Part shown: positions 1 through 10,519 of the stretch, piece by piece
Numbering within the stretch: position 1 is the stretch's first letter
How the letters are laid out: each line of letters opens with the position of its first letter
DNA from: Neovahlkampfia damariscottae
Taxonomy: Eukaryota; Heterolobosea; Selenaionea; Neovahlkampfiida; Neovahlkampfiidae
Direction of reading: 5' to 3'
Assembly (NCBI GenBank): GCA_016618085.1
Contig: JABLTG010000009.1
Location: 62,001 to 126,000 of the forward strand
DNA: 64,000 nt
The notes under the pieces: model-generated
What the model saw: the letters and a program-made list of their open reading frames with translations, nothing else
Told to the model about the DNA's origin: nothing
The model's database searches: none
Made by a program: the position numbers and the translations under genes

Positions 1-848
1 ACTAATTTCTTTTTAATTTCAATTTCTTTGATTAAATTTTCTAAAGTTATAATTAAATTTCCAATAAGTAAATCATTCAAAGGTAATAATTGAAAATTGT
101 ATTCTAAAGAATTAAAAAAATAATCTTCTTTTAAAAAATAATCTTTGAATTCAATTTCAAGAGAGAGCCACCTTAAAATTGATGATGACCATTGTAACAT
201 TTCAATACCCCAATCAATTGAACTTTCTTCAATAGATTTTTTATCTCTATTGAATTTTAAAATGTAATATTTATGGTAATCATATTTTATCTCATTTTGA
301 TATTCTTTGTAAACTTTTTCAATTGAATATTTGTACCAATAAAAAAAATCTGAAATTAAGTTTTTTTGATTATAGATTCCTTGATCACCCCAATGTACAC
401 GAGTATTAATGATATTCAATGCAGCATAAGATTCTATCCAAGTATTTCCTGGTTTATCCATAGGTTTTAAAAATGATAAAATTTCATTTAATCCTCCTAA
501 AGAATATATTTTTTTTTGGAATTCTGTATTTGCATTTATCAATGACTCTAAATAATTCAGAGTTTGAAAAGGCAAAAATCTATTCTTTTCTTTCATAATC
601 CAAATATCATCTTTACTGTTTTTCAATATAGAAATCAAAACTTCAATTAAACCACATTTGACTAATAATTCATCATCTTCTTTTGAAGCTCCATCAAAAA
701 GTGAAGAAATTGTTTCAAAAGCACCTTTTTCCATGTTTTTAAATCTTTTTTTAATAATTTCTTCTCTTTTTTTTTCATCTTTTTCTTGAAAAAAAAGGTT
801 CACCACAGCACAAGTGAGATAAACGTTTTGAGGTTCTTCGTTACTCAT
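1..848 (-). CDS. Hypothetical protein, ARM/HEAT-like (partial, 3' end outside window)
   Basis: An uninterrupted reading frame of 282 codons runs from an ATG at 848 down to the window edge, so the C-terminus is missing. I do not recognise the family. The product is helical and rich in Leu, Asn, Glu and Lys. It contains stretches such as LLVKCGLIEVLISILKNS followed by a long helix and SLGGLNEILSFLKP, which look like armadillo/HEAT-type repeats, plus W-rich segments (WIESYAALNII, SIDWGIEMLQWSSSILRW). No signal peptide or membrane segment is visible. The start is supported by a CCAAT box on the minus strand that overlaps the ATG (CCAATG). It lies 25 bp downstream of the WWE-type gene on the same strand. 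Function unknown. Confidence 0.6.
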   Translation of the reverse strand, partial: MSNEEPQNVYLTCAVVNLFFQEKDEKKREEIIKKRFKNMEKGAFETISSLFDGASKEDDELLVKCGLIEVLISILKNSKDDIWIMKEKNRFLPFQTLNYLESLINANTEFQKKIYSLGGLNEILSFLKPMDKPGNTWIESYAALNIINTRVHWGDQGIYNQKNLISDFFYWYKYSIEKVYKEYQNEIKYDYHKYYILKFNRDKKSIEESSIDWGIEMLQWSSSILRWLSLEIEFKDYFLKEDYFFNSLEYNFQLLPLNDLLIGNLIITLENLIKEIEIKKKL

Positions 849-873
849 TGGTCAGAGATAAAAAAAAATAAAA

Positions 874-2031
874 TTAATTTTTATTCAAATTTTTTTCAAA
901 TAAATAAAGAAAAGAAGGTAAATGACCTTTTACAACTCTCCATTCAAAATTTTCATGATTATAAATTTTTTGTTTTCCACAATTTTGTGAAGTAAGAAAA
1001 CAGTATCTTTTCTTTTTTTCATCCAAATCTAAATTCACATCAAATTCTTTCTTTTCTGCCATTTCATTCAATTTATTACAAATATTTTCACGTAATGGAT
1101 AAAGAACATCTCTTAACATATCATCTGAATCAATCCAAAACCAACATGATCTGCGAATTGGTAATGAAACGATTTTAATTTTATTTGAATCATAAACATC
1201 TGTATATTCACATGTAATCATTTCTTTTTGGAAATCAGCTTCAATACTTTTTAACAATAAATCATTGAACAAAGTTGTTTTTTGATTTCCTTTTTCTCTT
1301 TGAAAGTCTAATAATAAAGTATTGTGTAAAGAAAAAGGTTTCCAATGTGCAGCTGATGATTTAGTTTTATTTTCACTTTGATGTAATGATTCTGCATGAT
1401 AAAACCACCTCCATTCTAAATTGTTTGAAAAATTTGGTTGTGGATTATATCCTCTTTTAACTTGAATTCCAACTGTAAAAGGACTTGCATGTTGATCAAT
1501 TTTATCATTTTTCCAATCAATCATTCTTCCTGGAAATGTTTCTTTTATTGAATAATCATAACATTTGAATAATTTAGTTTCTCCATTTTCTTTAATTTCT
1601 TTATCATAATGATGTTCTTTTTTAAATTGAGAATATGAATATCTGAGAATATCATCTTTTGAATGAAAAACAATGAAATGTGTTTTGTTAGTCAAATCAA
1701 TAATTTTTTGTTTGGAGAAAGAATTTTCTTTTAATGTTATTTGGTATTCTTTTTCTAAATATTCAGATAATCTTTCTGTATATGGTACTAATTTTGGCTC
1801 TTGTCTTGCATAAGAATCATTTTGTTCAAAATAAAACCAAGTTCCGCGAAGAATTTCTCTTGGCTTTGAAGATAGATCAAAATTATTAACCTGTTGTCTT
1901 CTTCCTTTATAAATTGAATATTTTTTATCGAAAATTGGTAAAACTAAACAATCTTCTTTTTTTTCGTCATGTTCTTCAATTAATTTTGAAATTTCTTTTT
2001 CATAAGGTGTCCATACATTTCCTTCATCCAT
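874..2031 (-). CDS. WWE-type / PA-PLA1 N-terminal-like protein without a lipase domain
   Basis: Single-exon 385-aa protein. The N-terminus (VWTPYEKEISKLIEE, later SIYKGRRQQVN, then ILRGTWFYF near residue 62) matches the layout of the N-terminal region of DDHD-type phosphatidic-acid phospholipase A1: a WWE-like module followed by an RGTWF element. A second WWE-like module follows (LEWRWFYHAESL ... HWKPFSLHNTLLLD, about residues 205-245) with a second RRSCWFWI element near residue 300. In animal DDHD proteins this region precedes a serine lipase. Here no GxSxG motif and no DDHD block can be seen, and the protein ends about 80 residues later. It may be a ligand- or protein-binding relative that has lost or never had the enzyme. 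The assignment rests on motif layout only. Confidence 0.5.
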   Translation of the reverse strand: MDEGNVWTPYEKEISKLIEEHDEKKEDCLVLPIFDKKYSIYKGRRQQVNNFDLSSKPREILRGTWFYFEQNDSYARQEPKLVPYTERLSEYLEKEYQITLKENSFSKQKIIDLTNKTHFIVFHSKDDILRYSYSQFKKEHHYDKEIKENGETKLFKCYDYSIKETFPGRMIDWKNDKIDQHASPFTVGIQVKRGYNPQPNFSNNLEWRWFYHAESLHQSENKTKSSAAHWKPFSLHNTLLLDFQREKGNQKTTLFNDLLLKSIEADFQKEMITCEYTDVYDSNKIKIVSLPIRRSCWFWIDSDDMLRDVLYPLRENICNKLNEMAEKKEFDVNLDLDEKKKRYCFLTSQNCGKQKIYNHENFEWRVVKGHLPSFLYLFEKNLNKN

Positions 2032-2190
2032 CCAGAACCTAATTATTAATTTATTATTTCATTTTTACCATCTAACCTATTCAAGTAATTAAAAATTTAA
2101 TTTTTTTTTTGCACCAATTCAACTTCAACCATTTTAAGATAAAACAAATTTAAAACGATCTAATTGGTTGAATTCACAAAACCGATTTTT

Positions 2191-3574
2191 ATGAGAGTTT
2201 GTGTTGTAAGTTTATTCAACTTTAATTTAGATTTAAGGTTGGTGGTGGAATAGCTGGTTTATATGCTTGTCATTATTTGAAGAAATTAAATATTGATTTT
2301 GTTTTAGTTGAATCTTCAGACCGATTAGGTGGTAGAATGTTACAAAAAGAAGTCAGTGGCATTAATGTTGAAGTTGGTGCTGAATTTATTCATGGTGAAA
2401 ACTCAATTTTAAATCATTTACTCAAAAAATTAAATTTAAAATACAAACCAACTTTTGATTGGACTTCTGCTGAAGCAATTGAATTTCTAGGATATTTTTT
2501 CAATGGAAAGTTACATTTAACAAACGATGTTCAAGAAATAATTGAAATTTTTGAAGAAAAACTTCCAAAATTCCAAGAAGAAAAGAACATTACTCTTCTT
2601 GAAGTATTTTTTCAATTTTTTTAAACTTTAAAAAAGTTCATGAAAAAAGAGAATTTAAGTGAAGACTTGATGAAGATTGCAGATTGTTTTTATGGAAAAA
2701 CAAATAATACAAATGTTAAATATATGGGAACAAATGAATCTGCAAGACAAGAACGATTATGGCCATATTCTGGTCAAAATTTTAAACTAAAAGAATCATG
2801 GAAACCATTACTTGATTATTTATCAAAAGATTTGAATCCAATTTACAATTTTAAAGTGACAAAAATTTCCTATCCAAAAAATAGACAAATTGTTGTCCAT
2901 GGAGAAAATGTCAAAAAAATAAGATGTGATAAAGTGTTATTAACTGTTCCTTTACCTATTTTAAAGGATATTAAATTCATTCCTCAATTACCAGTGAAGT
3001 AAGTCACAATTCTTTTTTATTTATTTTTAGAAAACAATTTGCTATTACTCATTTAGGTTTTGGAAAAGCTATGAAAACTATTATCACTTTTAAAAAAAAA
3101 TTTTGGAAAAAAATGAATTTAATATTCACTGATGATCCTTGTATCAATCAAATTTGGATGATGAATCAAACAGATGACGAATTTTTTGTCACTGGTTTCA
3201 CTGTCGCAGAATCAGTTGATAATTTCAATAAAATCAAAGATCCAGCGAAATACTTTGTTGATTTATTGGATAAAATATTCAATAATGAAGCCAGTCCTTG
3301 TTTTAAACAATTTGTTGGAAGATTTGATTGGACTACAAATGAATCAATCAAAGGAGGTAAAATTATTTCTTTTTTTAATAAACTTCAATTAGGATACTCT
3401 TTCAATAAATTCAATTCATATGGTTGTAACAATGATTTATTTGAGAATATTGACGAAAGAGTATTTTTTGCTGGTGAAGCAACTTCAATGGATTCAATTG
3501 CTACAATAACAGGTGCTTTAGAATCAAGTGAAAGAGCACTTCATCAAATAATTAAAATCAAATCAAAAATATAA
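2191..3574 (+). CDS. Flavin-containing amine oxidase (polyamine/monoamine oxidase-like)
   Basis: Four exons (2191-2205, 2238-2603, 2637-2998, 3031-3574), introns of 32-34 nt, 428 aa. The first 15-nt exon encodes MRVCV and joins to VGGGIAGLYACHYLKKL, which completes the FAD-binding GxGxxG Rossmann turn. SSDRLGGRM and VGAEFIHG are the next conserved amine-oxidase blocks. The C-terminus carries the flavin-pocket signature VFFAGEATSMDSIATITGA near residue 395. The family oxidises primary, secondary or polyamines with release of H2O2; the substrate cannot be told from sequence. No signal peptide or peroxisomal SKL is visible. An ATTGG box sits about 25 nt before the ATG. The gene converges on the small zinc-knuckle gene with a 23-bp gap. 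Confidence 0.88.
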
Positions 3575-3597
3575 AGTTTAATTTTAAAACCATTTTT

Positions 3598-3894
3598 TTA
3601 AAAATTATTATAAGTACTTTGTCGCATGGAACCTTTTTTTACCAATGTATCTCTTTGACTCTTTTCATGAGGCAAAGATTCCCTTTTTGTATCACATTTT
3701 CTACAGATCATAAATTTCTTTTTGTATGGAACCTTTGGAAAAGTTTAGAAAATTTATTTTTTTTTCCTCACCCAATTATGTTTACATTTTGAAGGATTCA
3801 GAAGTGTATCTTGTTCTGTATGTTTTACTGAAAATTTTTCATCTGCTAAATCAACATAAGGTGTTGGTTCATCAAAACAACAAAAACAAGACAT
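3598..3894 (-). CDS. Small zinc-knuckle protein (85 aa)
   Basis: Two exons (3894-3772 and 3732-3598) around a 39-nt GTGAGG..AAAG intron give an 85-aa protein starting MSCFCCFDEP. The join brings together CKHNW and CRKCDTKRE, giving a C-x-H-x-W ... C-x2-C arrangement typical of small treble-clef or zinc-knuckle proteins. A Cys-rich start (CFCC) could be a lipidation or metal site. The tail is basic. A CCAAT box lies about 37 nt upstream and the stop is 23 bp from the converging amine-oxidase gene. No family is recognised. The evidence that it is real is the intact spliced frame, a plausible metal site and a proper promoter element. Confidence 0.6.
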
Positions 3895-3959
3895 CAATCT
3901 TTTTATTTTAGAAGGACAAAATAAATTTTATTGGTTGTTTTGAAATTGAACTTTATTCT

Positions 3960-5965
3960 TTACATTCCACTATAATTTGGACCACCTCCATTAACTGGAA
4001 CATTATAATCAATATTTTGTTCTGAATCTTTAATGTCACATGTTTTGCAATGTAAACAATTTTGTGCATTGATTTGTAATTTTTTTTCACCATCTTTTTC
4101 AATGTATTCATAAACTTTAGCAGGACAAAAAAATTGTTCAGGACCTCCATATATAGGTAAATTTATCTTTTGAGGTTTTTCAATATCCTAAAAAAATGTC
4201 AATTTTTATGATGAATTACTTACTTTCAAAACTAAATGAGCAGGTTGATCGTGATCATGAATTGTACCAGATCGTGCTAAATTTGTTAAAATATCAAAAC
4301 TAATTTTTCCATCAGGTTTTGGATATTCAATTTTTTTAACTTTTGAGATTTCCAATGTTTTTTGATGATCTTGTTTTTTATCATGAAAATTCCAGAATGT
4401 TTTTCCACGAAACACTAATTGATCAATACCTGATAATAAAGTTCCTGGTATTAAACCATATTTAAAATAGGAATGAATATTTCTTGTATCATAGAGTTCT
4501 GTGTGTAACCAAGAATTTTTAAATTTTTCATCATAAGATGTAGCTTCATTTGAACCATTTAAAATTGCATCATAGACCGCTTCCGCTGCAATCATTCCAG
4601 ATTTCATTGCTGTGTGTGTTCCTTTGATTTTTGGAACATTAAGAAATCCAGCAGAATCACCAATGATAACACCACCAGGAAATGATAATTTTGGAATTGC
4701 AAAATAACCACCTTCACTTAATGAACGTGCACCATAAGAAATACATCTTCCATTTTCAAAATATTTTTTCATGGATGGATGATGCTTAAAACGTTGAAGT
4801 TCATTATAAGGGGATAATGTTGGATTTTGATAATCCAAACCAACAACAAATCCAACTGAAACTAAATTTTCACCATAATGATACATCCAACTACCTCCAT
4901 AAGTTGAATGATCTAATGGCCATCCAACTAAAAGTTTAAAAAAAATTAAATTTACGTGTGTGTTGAATTGAACCTTTTTGATGAACTTTTGGATCAACTT
5001 CCCAAATCTAAAAAGTTAATATGATAAATTATTTACTTCTTTAATTCCTAATGCATATTTTTGTGGTTCACAATTTTCTCTTAATTTGAATTCTTCATTT
5101 TTGAATAATTGTTTTGTCAAAGAACCTACAGAAAAAATAAAAAAAAAATTGTTTTGAAAATACCTCTACAACCTTCTGCGAACATCTAAAATAATATTAG
5201 TTTTCCTTTTTTTTTATGATACAATTTGTTTTCCAAGTAATTTTATACCTGGTTCAAATGAATCTTTTGGTTTTCCATCTTTTCCAATTCCTTGATCATT
5301 TGTTTTAATTCCAATAACTTTTCCTTCTTCAATGATAACTTTATCACCACCAAATCCTTTTGTTTTTAATTGTTAATTTTTTTTTAATTTTACCTGTGAA
5401 AATTTCAACACCTAATTCTTCAGCTTGTTCAGCGAGCCATTGACAGACTTCACCTAAACTAACAATATAATTTCCTTCATTATGCATTGTTGGAATGACA
5501 GGTAATGGATATGAACCATTTTCGGTTAAAAACCTCATAGAATCTTTTTTTGCTTCTGTATTCAAAGGAGCTCCTAATTCTTTCCAATTTGGTATCAATT
5601 CATTCAAAGCTCTTGGTTCTATACATGCACCTGATAAAATATGACTTCCAATTGAAGCACCTTTTTCAATTAAACAAACATTCAATTCTTGTTCTTTTTC
5701 TTGAGCCAATTGTTTCAATCTAATTGCAGCTGATAACCCGCTTGGACCACCTTTAATTTTTAATTTTTACAGATTTTTTTTACCTCCAACCTGATGTTTA
5801 AAAATAAATTCGAAATTTTTTTACAACCACAACATCATACTCCATGGAATCATCTTCTTCGTCTCGAAGTAATTTAGTTTGTGTAAAATATCTTAAATTT
5901 GTTTTAAAAATTTGACTTGAGTGTTTTGAATTCACCCTTTTCAGTACTTTACCAAATCTCAACAT
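3960..5965 (-). CDS. ETFDH: Electron transfer flavoprotein-ubiquinone oxidoreductase, mitochondrial
   Basis: Nine exons and eight introns of 28-38 nt give 577 aa. The N-terminus ([20 protein letters not shown]...) is basic, Ser/Thr-rich and free of acids for over 30 residues, as expected for a mitochondrial presequence. The FAD motif VVVGGGPSG is assembled across a 7-nt microexon (5784-5790). Further family blocks are [44 protein letters not shown], the GDSAGF flavin site and a C-terminal ferredoxin-like domain with CPA...CLHCKTCD ligating one 4Fe-4S cluster. The enzyme passes electrons from ETF (fatty-acid and amino-acid dehydrogenases) to ubiquinone on the inner membrane. It shares a 54-bp divergent promoter with the THAP-like gene; CCAAT on its minus-strand side is 3 nt from the ATG. 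Confidence 0.96.
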
Positions 5966-6019
5966 GCACCAATTAAGTTACGCTAATTTCCTGGCCAATC
6001 ACAGACCACGACGGAAAAA
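5966..6019. promoter_or_regulatory. 54-bp divergent promoter with two CCAAT boxes
   Basis: Only 54 bp separate the ATGs of the ETF-QO gene (minus) and the THAP-like gene (plus). CCAAT pentamers lie at 5969-5973 and 5995-5999. There is no room for classical separate promoters, so both genes probably use this element pair. Inference from position only. Confidence 0.6.
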
Positions 6020-6989
6020 ATGAAAAAAAAGCAAAGTAACGAAAAATAGTCACTAACAATCAGGGGTTTGCTGCATCGAAAACTGCAAAAACAAAGCTTC
6101 CATAAGAAATTACATCTCCTTACGTGGAAGAGAGAAGTAAAGATCAAAAAATTACTAATGCATACCTTGCAGGTGGCAGTTAAAGGAAGAATACGTAGAA
6201 AGTTTCCAACAGCAAGGTATTTCCTTTTTAAATTTTACTAAGTTTAACCAAGGTGCCGCAAGTAGGATCAAAATCTGTCCTGAGCATTACAATGAAGACT
6301 TGAAATTGTTTCCACGACCTGAAAGCGAAAAGAAAGAAAAAGCTCCGCCAAGAATGTTGGAAGCTTTTTCAATGAAAAAGAGTACTAGGCAACACAAAGC
6401 TACCGAAGTTGTGACTAGAAATATCGTGGATCACATTGAAACCAAAAAACGAAAAGAAATTGAAGTTCAACCAGAACCAGATTCAAAAAAACAAAAAAAA
6501 ACACAATTTGCAGATATTACAGTAATTTACAACAAACTTCAAAGACCAAGGTTCGATCATATTATCAACTAATTTTTATTTTAGTTTTCTTTATACTTCT
6601 TCAATTAAGGAAAAATTCAATTTGGCCAAGTTGCTAAATACAGGATTTAGCATCTATTTTGATTCGTCCGTTGATTCTTCTAAAAAAAACAACACCACAT
6701 TTAGGTAAAACAATGTATATTTTTAAACAACTTAGTTTGGAACTTTCCAAAACTTTTGACGGCAATTTTCAGTTGGCAAAATTTAATTTTTGGGAATTTG
6801 ATGAAAAAGCGATCCCTTTACCTGATGAAAAAGTCCAAGTAACATTTTTCATGTATTTCTAAATTTCTCCTTAAGGTGTTGGAAAAAAACTTAGATTGGA
6901 AGAATATTCAATGGAATGACAACTCAATCACTGTACTTAATACTACCTATCACATTAAAAACTTAATGATGACAAAAATCACAAAATAA
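6020..6989 (+). CDS. THAP-like C2CH zinc-finger protein
   Basis: Seven exons (6020-6035, 6064-6136, 6173-6216, 6253-6550, 6585-6704, 6736-6838, 6876-6989) give 255 aa. The first four exons build CCIENC ... KWQL ... ICPEH, i.e. C-x4-C-x39-C-x2-H with a central Trp. That matches the THAP DNA-binding finger (C-x2-4-C-x35-53-C-x2-H) seen in animal THAP proteins and P-element transposases. The middle is basic with a run like TKKRKEIEV and DSKKQKKTQ, a likely nuclear signal. The remainder (about residues 145-255) is an unrecognised domain with no transposase-like catalytic triad that I can see. Role inferred: sequence-specific DNA-binding or chromatin protein. Alternative: another C2CH metal-binding fold with coincidental spacing. 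Confidence 0.55.
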
Positions 6990-7022
6990 AAATTTTTTTG
7001 AACTTTTTCGTTTTTTGATTGG

Positions 7023-8682
7023 ATGTTTTTATCCTTCAAACTGAGCTGCAAACGCAACTTTGAAAAAATTTCAAAGTATCAAAAATCTGTAAAAGTACCT
7101 CAGAGTTTGAAATACGGAACTGGTGTTGGTATGAAATGTCACATTAAATTTTTCAAGTATTGTTGAGTGTGGTTACGTTCAAAACATTTCAAAATTATTC
7201 AAAAATAAATTCAAAAACAGGTAAAAATAGATCATAAAAATTTAGTCATAGGTCTTCCTCATGATATGATTCAAAAAATCATTGAAAAACAAGACTCAGA
7301 AAATATCCAGTTTTTTCTCCAACATTTATTGGATTTTGCAGCGGCTAGTGGTCAGTCATCAAAAATAACCAACTCATATTTTATTTAGATGAAAGTAGAA
7401 AATTAATATTCGACATTGACAAAAAATTAATTCCTATTCTTATTGCAAACATGGAAAATGAAAAATGTGGAAAAATCATTTTGAAATTATTTGAAGTGTT
7501 ATCTTTGAATGGTAAGTGAAATAATTCAAACATAAATCTTCAAAGAATCAAATAAAAACACAATATTCCAAAACCCAAACTTCATTGAAGAAATAACTCA
7601 CCTTCTTTCTAAGCCTTTGAAAACATCCAATTATGACACTGAATTTACCAATAGTTTGGTTGTTTTATACAATTGTATTCATTCCAATGGTAAATAAAAA
7701 CATAATCTGACCTTGTATTTCAGTCAAAAATACAGAAAAATTTTTTAAAGAAAACAATGGAAGAGAATTGATTGAAGTTTTGATTAAAAATTTTAACGAC
7801 AGAGAAATACATTTCAAAAAGGAAAAGGAAAAAGAAAATCAAAATATCATGGATCACATTGACAATCAAGGTTCTGTGATCAATATTGATGATAAAATGA
7901 AAGAGGCATCAAAAGAGGATCTTGAAAAAGGTGAATTTTCATTTGATATGGAAAAAAAAGATATTCAAAAAGAAAAGAAAACACCACCAAAAAGAAAAAA
8001 AGTTGAGAAAAATCAAAACATTTTTTATGAAGAATTTCTTTTGACACTTTTAATCAATGAGTTAATTGAATTTGAAGGAAAAGAAATATCAAAAGAATTG
8101 AAGAATTTTTTGATTAAAAATGTGATGAAAAACAGAAATTTTCTTTCAAAGACATCTTCTTCACTTGCATTATTGAATTTAAATGAAAATATTGAAGAAA
8201 TTAACTCAAGTAAAATTGAGTTAAAATCAAAGATTGAAATTTACTTCACTCAATATTTCTCATCAAAAATTGACAGACTTTTCATCAATAAGAAATTAAA
8301 AGAAGAATTCTTCAAATCAGAAGGAACTTATATTGAACATTATTTGAACTCAAAATTATTCAAAGATGACATTAATTTTTCAAAAGAAATTGAAACAGAA
8401 TTAAAGAAAGGTATAACACATTCATCAGGTTATGGTCAAAAAGATCCAGATTTATTTTACGAAATTGGTATGTTGTCATGGAAAAATGGAAAGAAAACTG
8501 ATGCACTTCAATATTTTGACAAAGTATTGAATTTGAACCCTGGTTATTTTCATCTTGAACAATTTTTTGGGAACACTTGCAAATATTTGGAAAAAAATCC
8601 AAATGATACTCAAAATCAAGAATTAATGTACAAAATGATTGAATTGGATTGTTGGGGTGTTTGTAAAAAGATTGAAAAATAA
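7023..8682 (+). CDS. TPR-containing protein with basic/hydrophobic N-terminus
   Basis: Six exons (7023-7128, 7158-7220, 7246-7350, 7389-7511, 7546-7689, 7724-8682) give 499 aa. The first 25-nt-scale intron (7221-7245) is the shortest in the window. The N-terminus MFLSFKLSCKRNFEKISKYQ is basic and lacks acids apart from one Glu, followed by the short hydrophobic stretch GTGVVLLSVVTF, which fits a mitochondrial presequence plus anchor. The centre is ARM/helical and then charged (KKTPPKRKKVEK). Near the C-terminus DLFYEIGMLSWKNGKKTDAL followed by QYFDKVLNLNP is a clear tetratricopeptide repeat. I do not recognise the protein. It starts only 33 bp after the previous stop, and ATTGG abuts its ATG directly. 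Confidence 0.65.
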
Positions 8683-8800
8683 GAATCAATAAATTGTTTT
8701 TAATGATCGTTAAATATGGATTTATAATAGTTTAAACATTGACTCTTTCTTGAAAGAAAAAAAAAAGAATATTATTTTCATCCAATCATTTTAGTTCGGA

Positions 8801-10519
8801 ATGTTGAAGAAGGTTGTTTTGCTGTTGTTGATTTTTTCAGTTTTTTCAATGAAATTAGAAAACTGTGAAGAAACCAAAGAATTTTTAACTTTTGCTGTTT
8901 CAACAACACCTCCAAATCAATACAAAAAAAAGTTTGAAAAAATCATTCAAAAATTTTATTCACAAATTTCAATTGCTTCCTTAGAAACTTTCATCATATC
9001 ATTTATAAGAGAAACAAATTCTAAAACGTGTAATAATTTCAAGGTCACAGAAATCAACAAACTTTTCTTCAAACTGAAACAAATTCATGAAACCTTGGGC
9101 TATAAAAAAAGACAAATCAATCCAGTTGATGTCGTTATTATTGGAGCTGGTCCTATCGGATTATTAACAGCACTACAAACTTACGGATCAGGTTCAACCA
9201 TTAGACTGTTTGAAAAAAGAAAATTCTATACAAGAAATACGTGGTTAGATTTATACCCAAGACCATACTCATTAGCATATGATATTATGATGCATCTTGG
9301 GTTCACAAATGACACAGAACATATTCCTCAAAAAATTGGAAATTCAAACGAAAGTGTGATTACAATTAGAACAAAAGTACTGGAAGAATTCTTATTTCAT
9401 GTTGCAAAAATCATTGGAATTGAAATTAACTTTGAAAGAAAGTTTTTGATTAATGATTCAAATGATAATAGAATTAAAGTTCTAAATTTGAAAACGAACA
9501 AAATTGAATCTTATAAATATAATGTATTGATAGGTGCAGACGGAACAAAGAGTGATGTTAGAGAGTTTCAAAAGTTCCCTTTTACAAAAGTTGAAGAATT
9601 TCAATTGAAGAATGAAGGTGCATTGGAGTTACCTGGATTAAGTCAATTATCATTTTTAGTTAATTTTGATTCGGTCAATGGAAAATGTCCAGAATTGAAA
9701 GATCAAAAAGAGTTGATTATTTCTGATCCATGGATGATTGGGTTTGAAATTCCATCAATTCATTCGTTATTTAAAAGATGGTATAATGGACATTGTCAAT
9801 TACAAATTTTATTTTTGAACCGACCTGCGAATCAAATTTTAGAAAATTTTAAGAAAGATGCTCTTCAATATTTATACTCAAAAGTGATAAAAAAATCATA
9901 TTATCATTTGAATGAGAAACGATTCCCTTTGTCACTTCTATTCAAAGTATTACAGAGAATATTAAAAAGTCCACCAAAAAACTATAATGAAATGTTGGGA
10001 ATGATTAAATTCAAAAAAGAAAAGTTGAATTTCTTTTTATTGAAAACCGAAATTAGAAAAATTCCAACTTCAACAAAAATTACTCAATCAAATACAGTTG
10101 TTTCATTGGTTGGTGATGCCAGCATTACAGCTCATTATCGTCTAGGAATTGGTATCAATAACGGATTTCTATCATTTCATGAAAAGCATTTCACTCCATT
10201 ACTAAAATTTTTGAATCACATTGGAAAATCAAAAATGAAAAAATTGAAAGATGAGGATACGAAAAAATTACAAAAAATTGTCGAAAAGAAAATTAAAAAA
10301 GATATGGATAGGATTAATAGTTTAGTTCAATATCAAATATCAACTATATTTTATGAGTCATATTGTAATTATATAGTTTTTGGTGCATATGGATCTGGTG
10401 TTCAAGATATTTACGGAAAAGATTTTAATTCAAATGATTATTTCAAAATGACTAATGAAGAGGTTGAAAAATATTGTGGTTTAAAGAAAAAGGTTGATTT
10501 TATCACAATGAAGAGTTGA
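8801..10519 (+). CDS. Secretory FAD-dependent monooxygenase-like protein
   Basis: Intronless, 572 aa. MLKKVVLLLLIFSVFSMKLE is a classic signal peptide. After a helical leader, VVIIGAGPIGLLTALQTYG (near residue 112) is the FAD Rossmann motif, YNVLIGADGTKSDVR is the DG motif, and SLVGDASITAHYRLGIGINN is the GD motif near residue 445. Together these are the group A flavoprotein hydroxylase layout, and the GDAS-TAHY-GIGIN block is nearest in feel to MICAL/UbiH-type enzymes. A C-terminal coiled, Lys-rich region follows. The substrate is unknown. An ER/lumenal or secreted flavin monooxygenase is unusual in this fold. The CCAAT box is 16 nt before the ATG. Confidence 0.72.
   Translation: MLKKVVLLLLIFSVFSMKLENCEETKEFLTFAVSTTPPNQYKKKFEKIIQKFYSQISIASLETFIISFIRETNSKTCNNFKVTEINKLFFKLKQIHETLGYKKRQINPVDVVIIGAGPIGLLTALQTYGSGSTIRLFEKRKFYTRNTWLDLYPRPYSLAYDIMMHLGFTNDTEHIPQKIGNSNESVITIRTKVLEEFLFHVAKIIGIEINFERKFLINDSNDNRIKVLNLKTNKIESYKYNVLIGADGTKSDVREFQKFPFTKVEEFQLKNEGALELPGLSQLSFLVNFDSVNGKCPELKDQKELIISDPWMIGFEIPSIHSLFKRWYNGHCQLQILFLNRPANQILENFKKDALQYLYSKVIKKSYYHLNEKRFPLSLLFKVLQRILKSPPKNYNEMLGMIKFKKEKLNFFLLKTEIRKIPTSTKITQSNTVVSLVGDASITAHYRLGIGINNGFLSFHEKHFTPLLKFLNHIGKSKMKKLKDEDTKKLQKIVEKKIKKDMDRINSLVQYQISTIFYESYCNYIVFGAYGSGVQDIYGKDFNSNDYFKMTNEEVEKYCGLKKKVDFITMKS

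Noticed and set aside
3166-3392. Short frames within the amine-oxidase gene
   Set aside because: Alternative frames of a well-supported exon.
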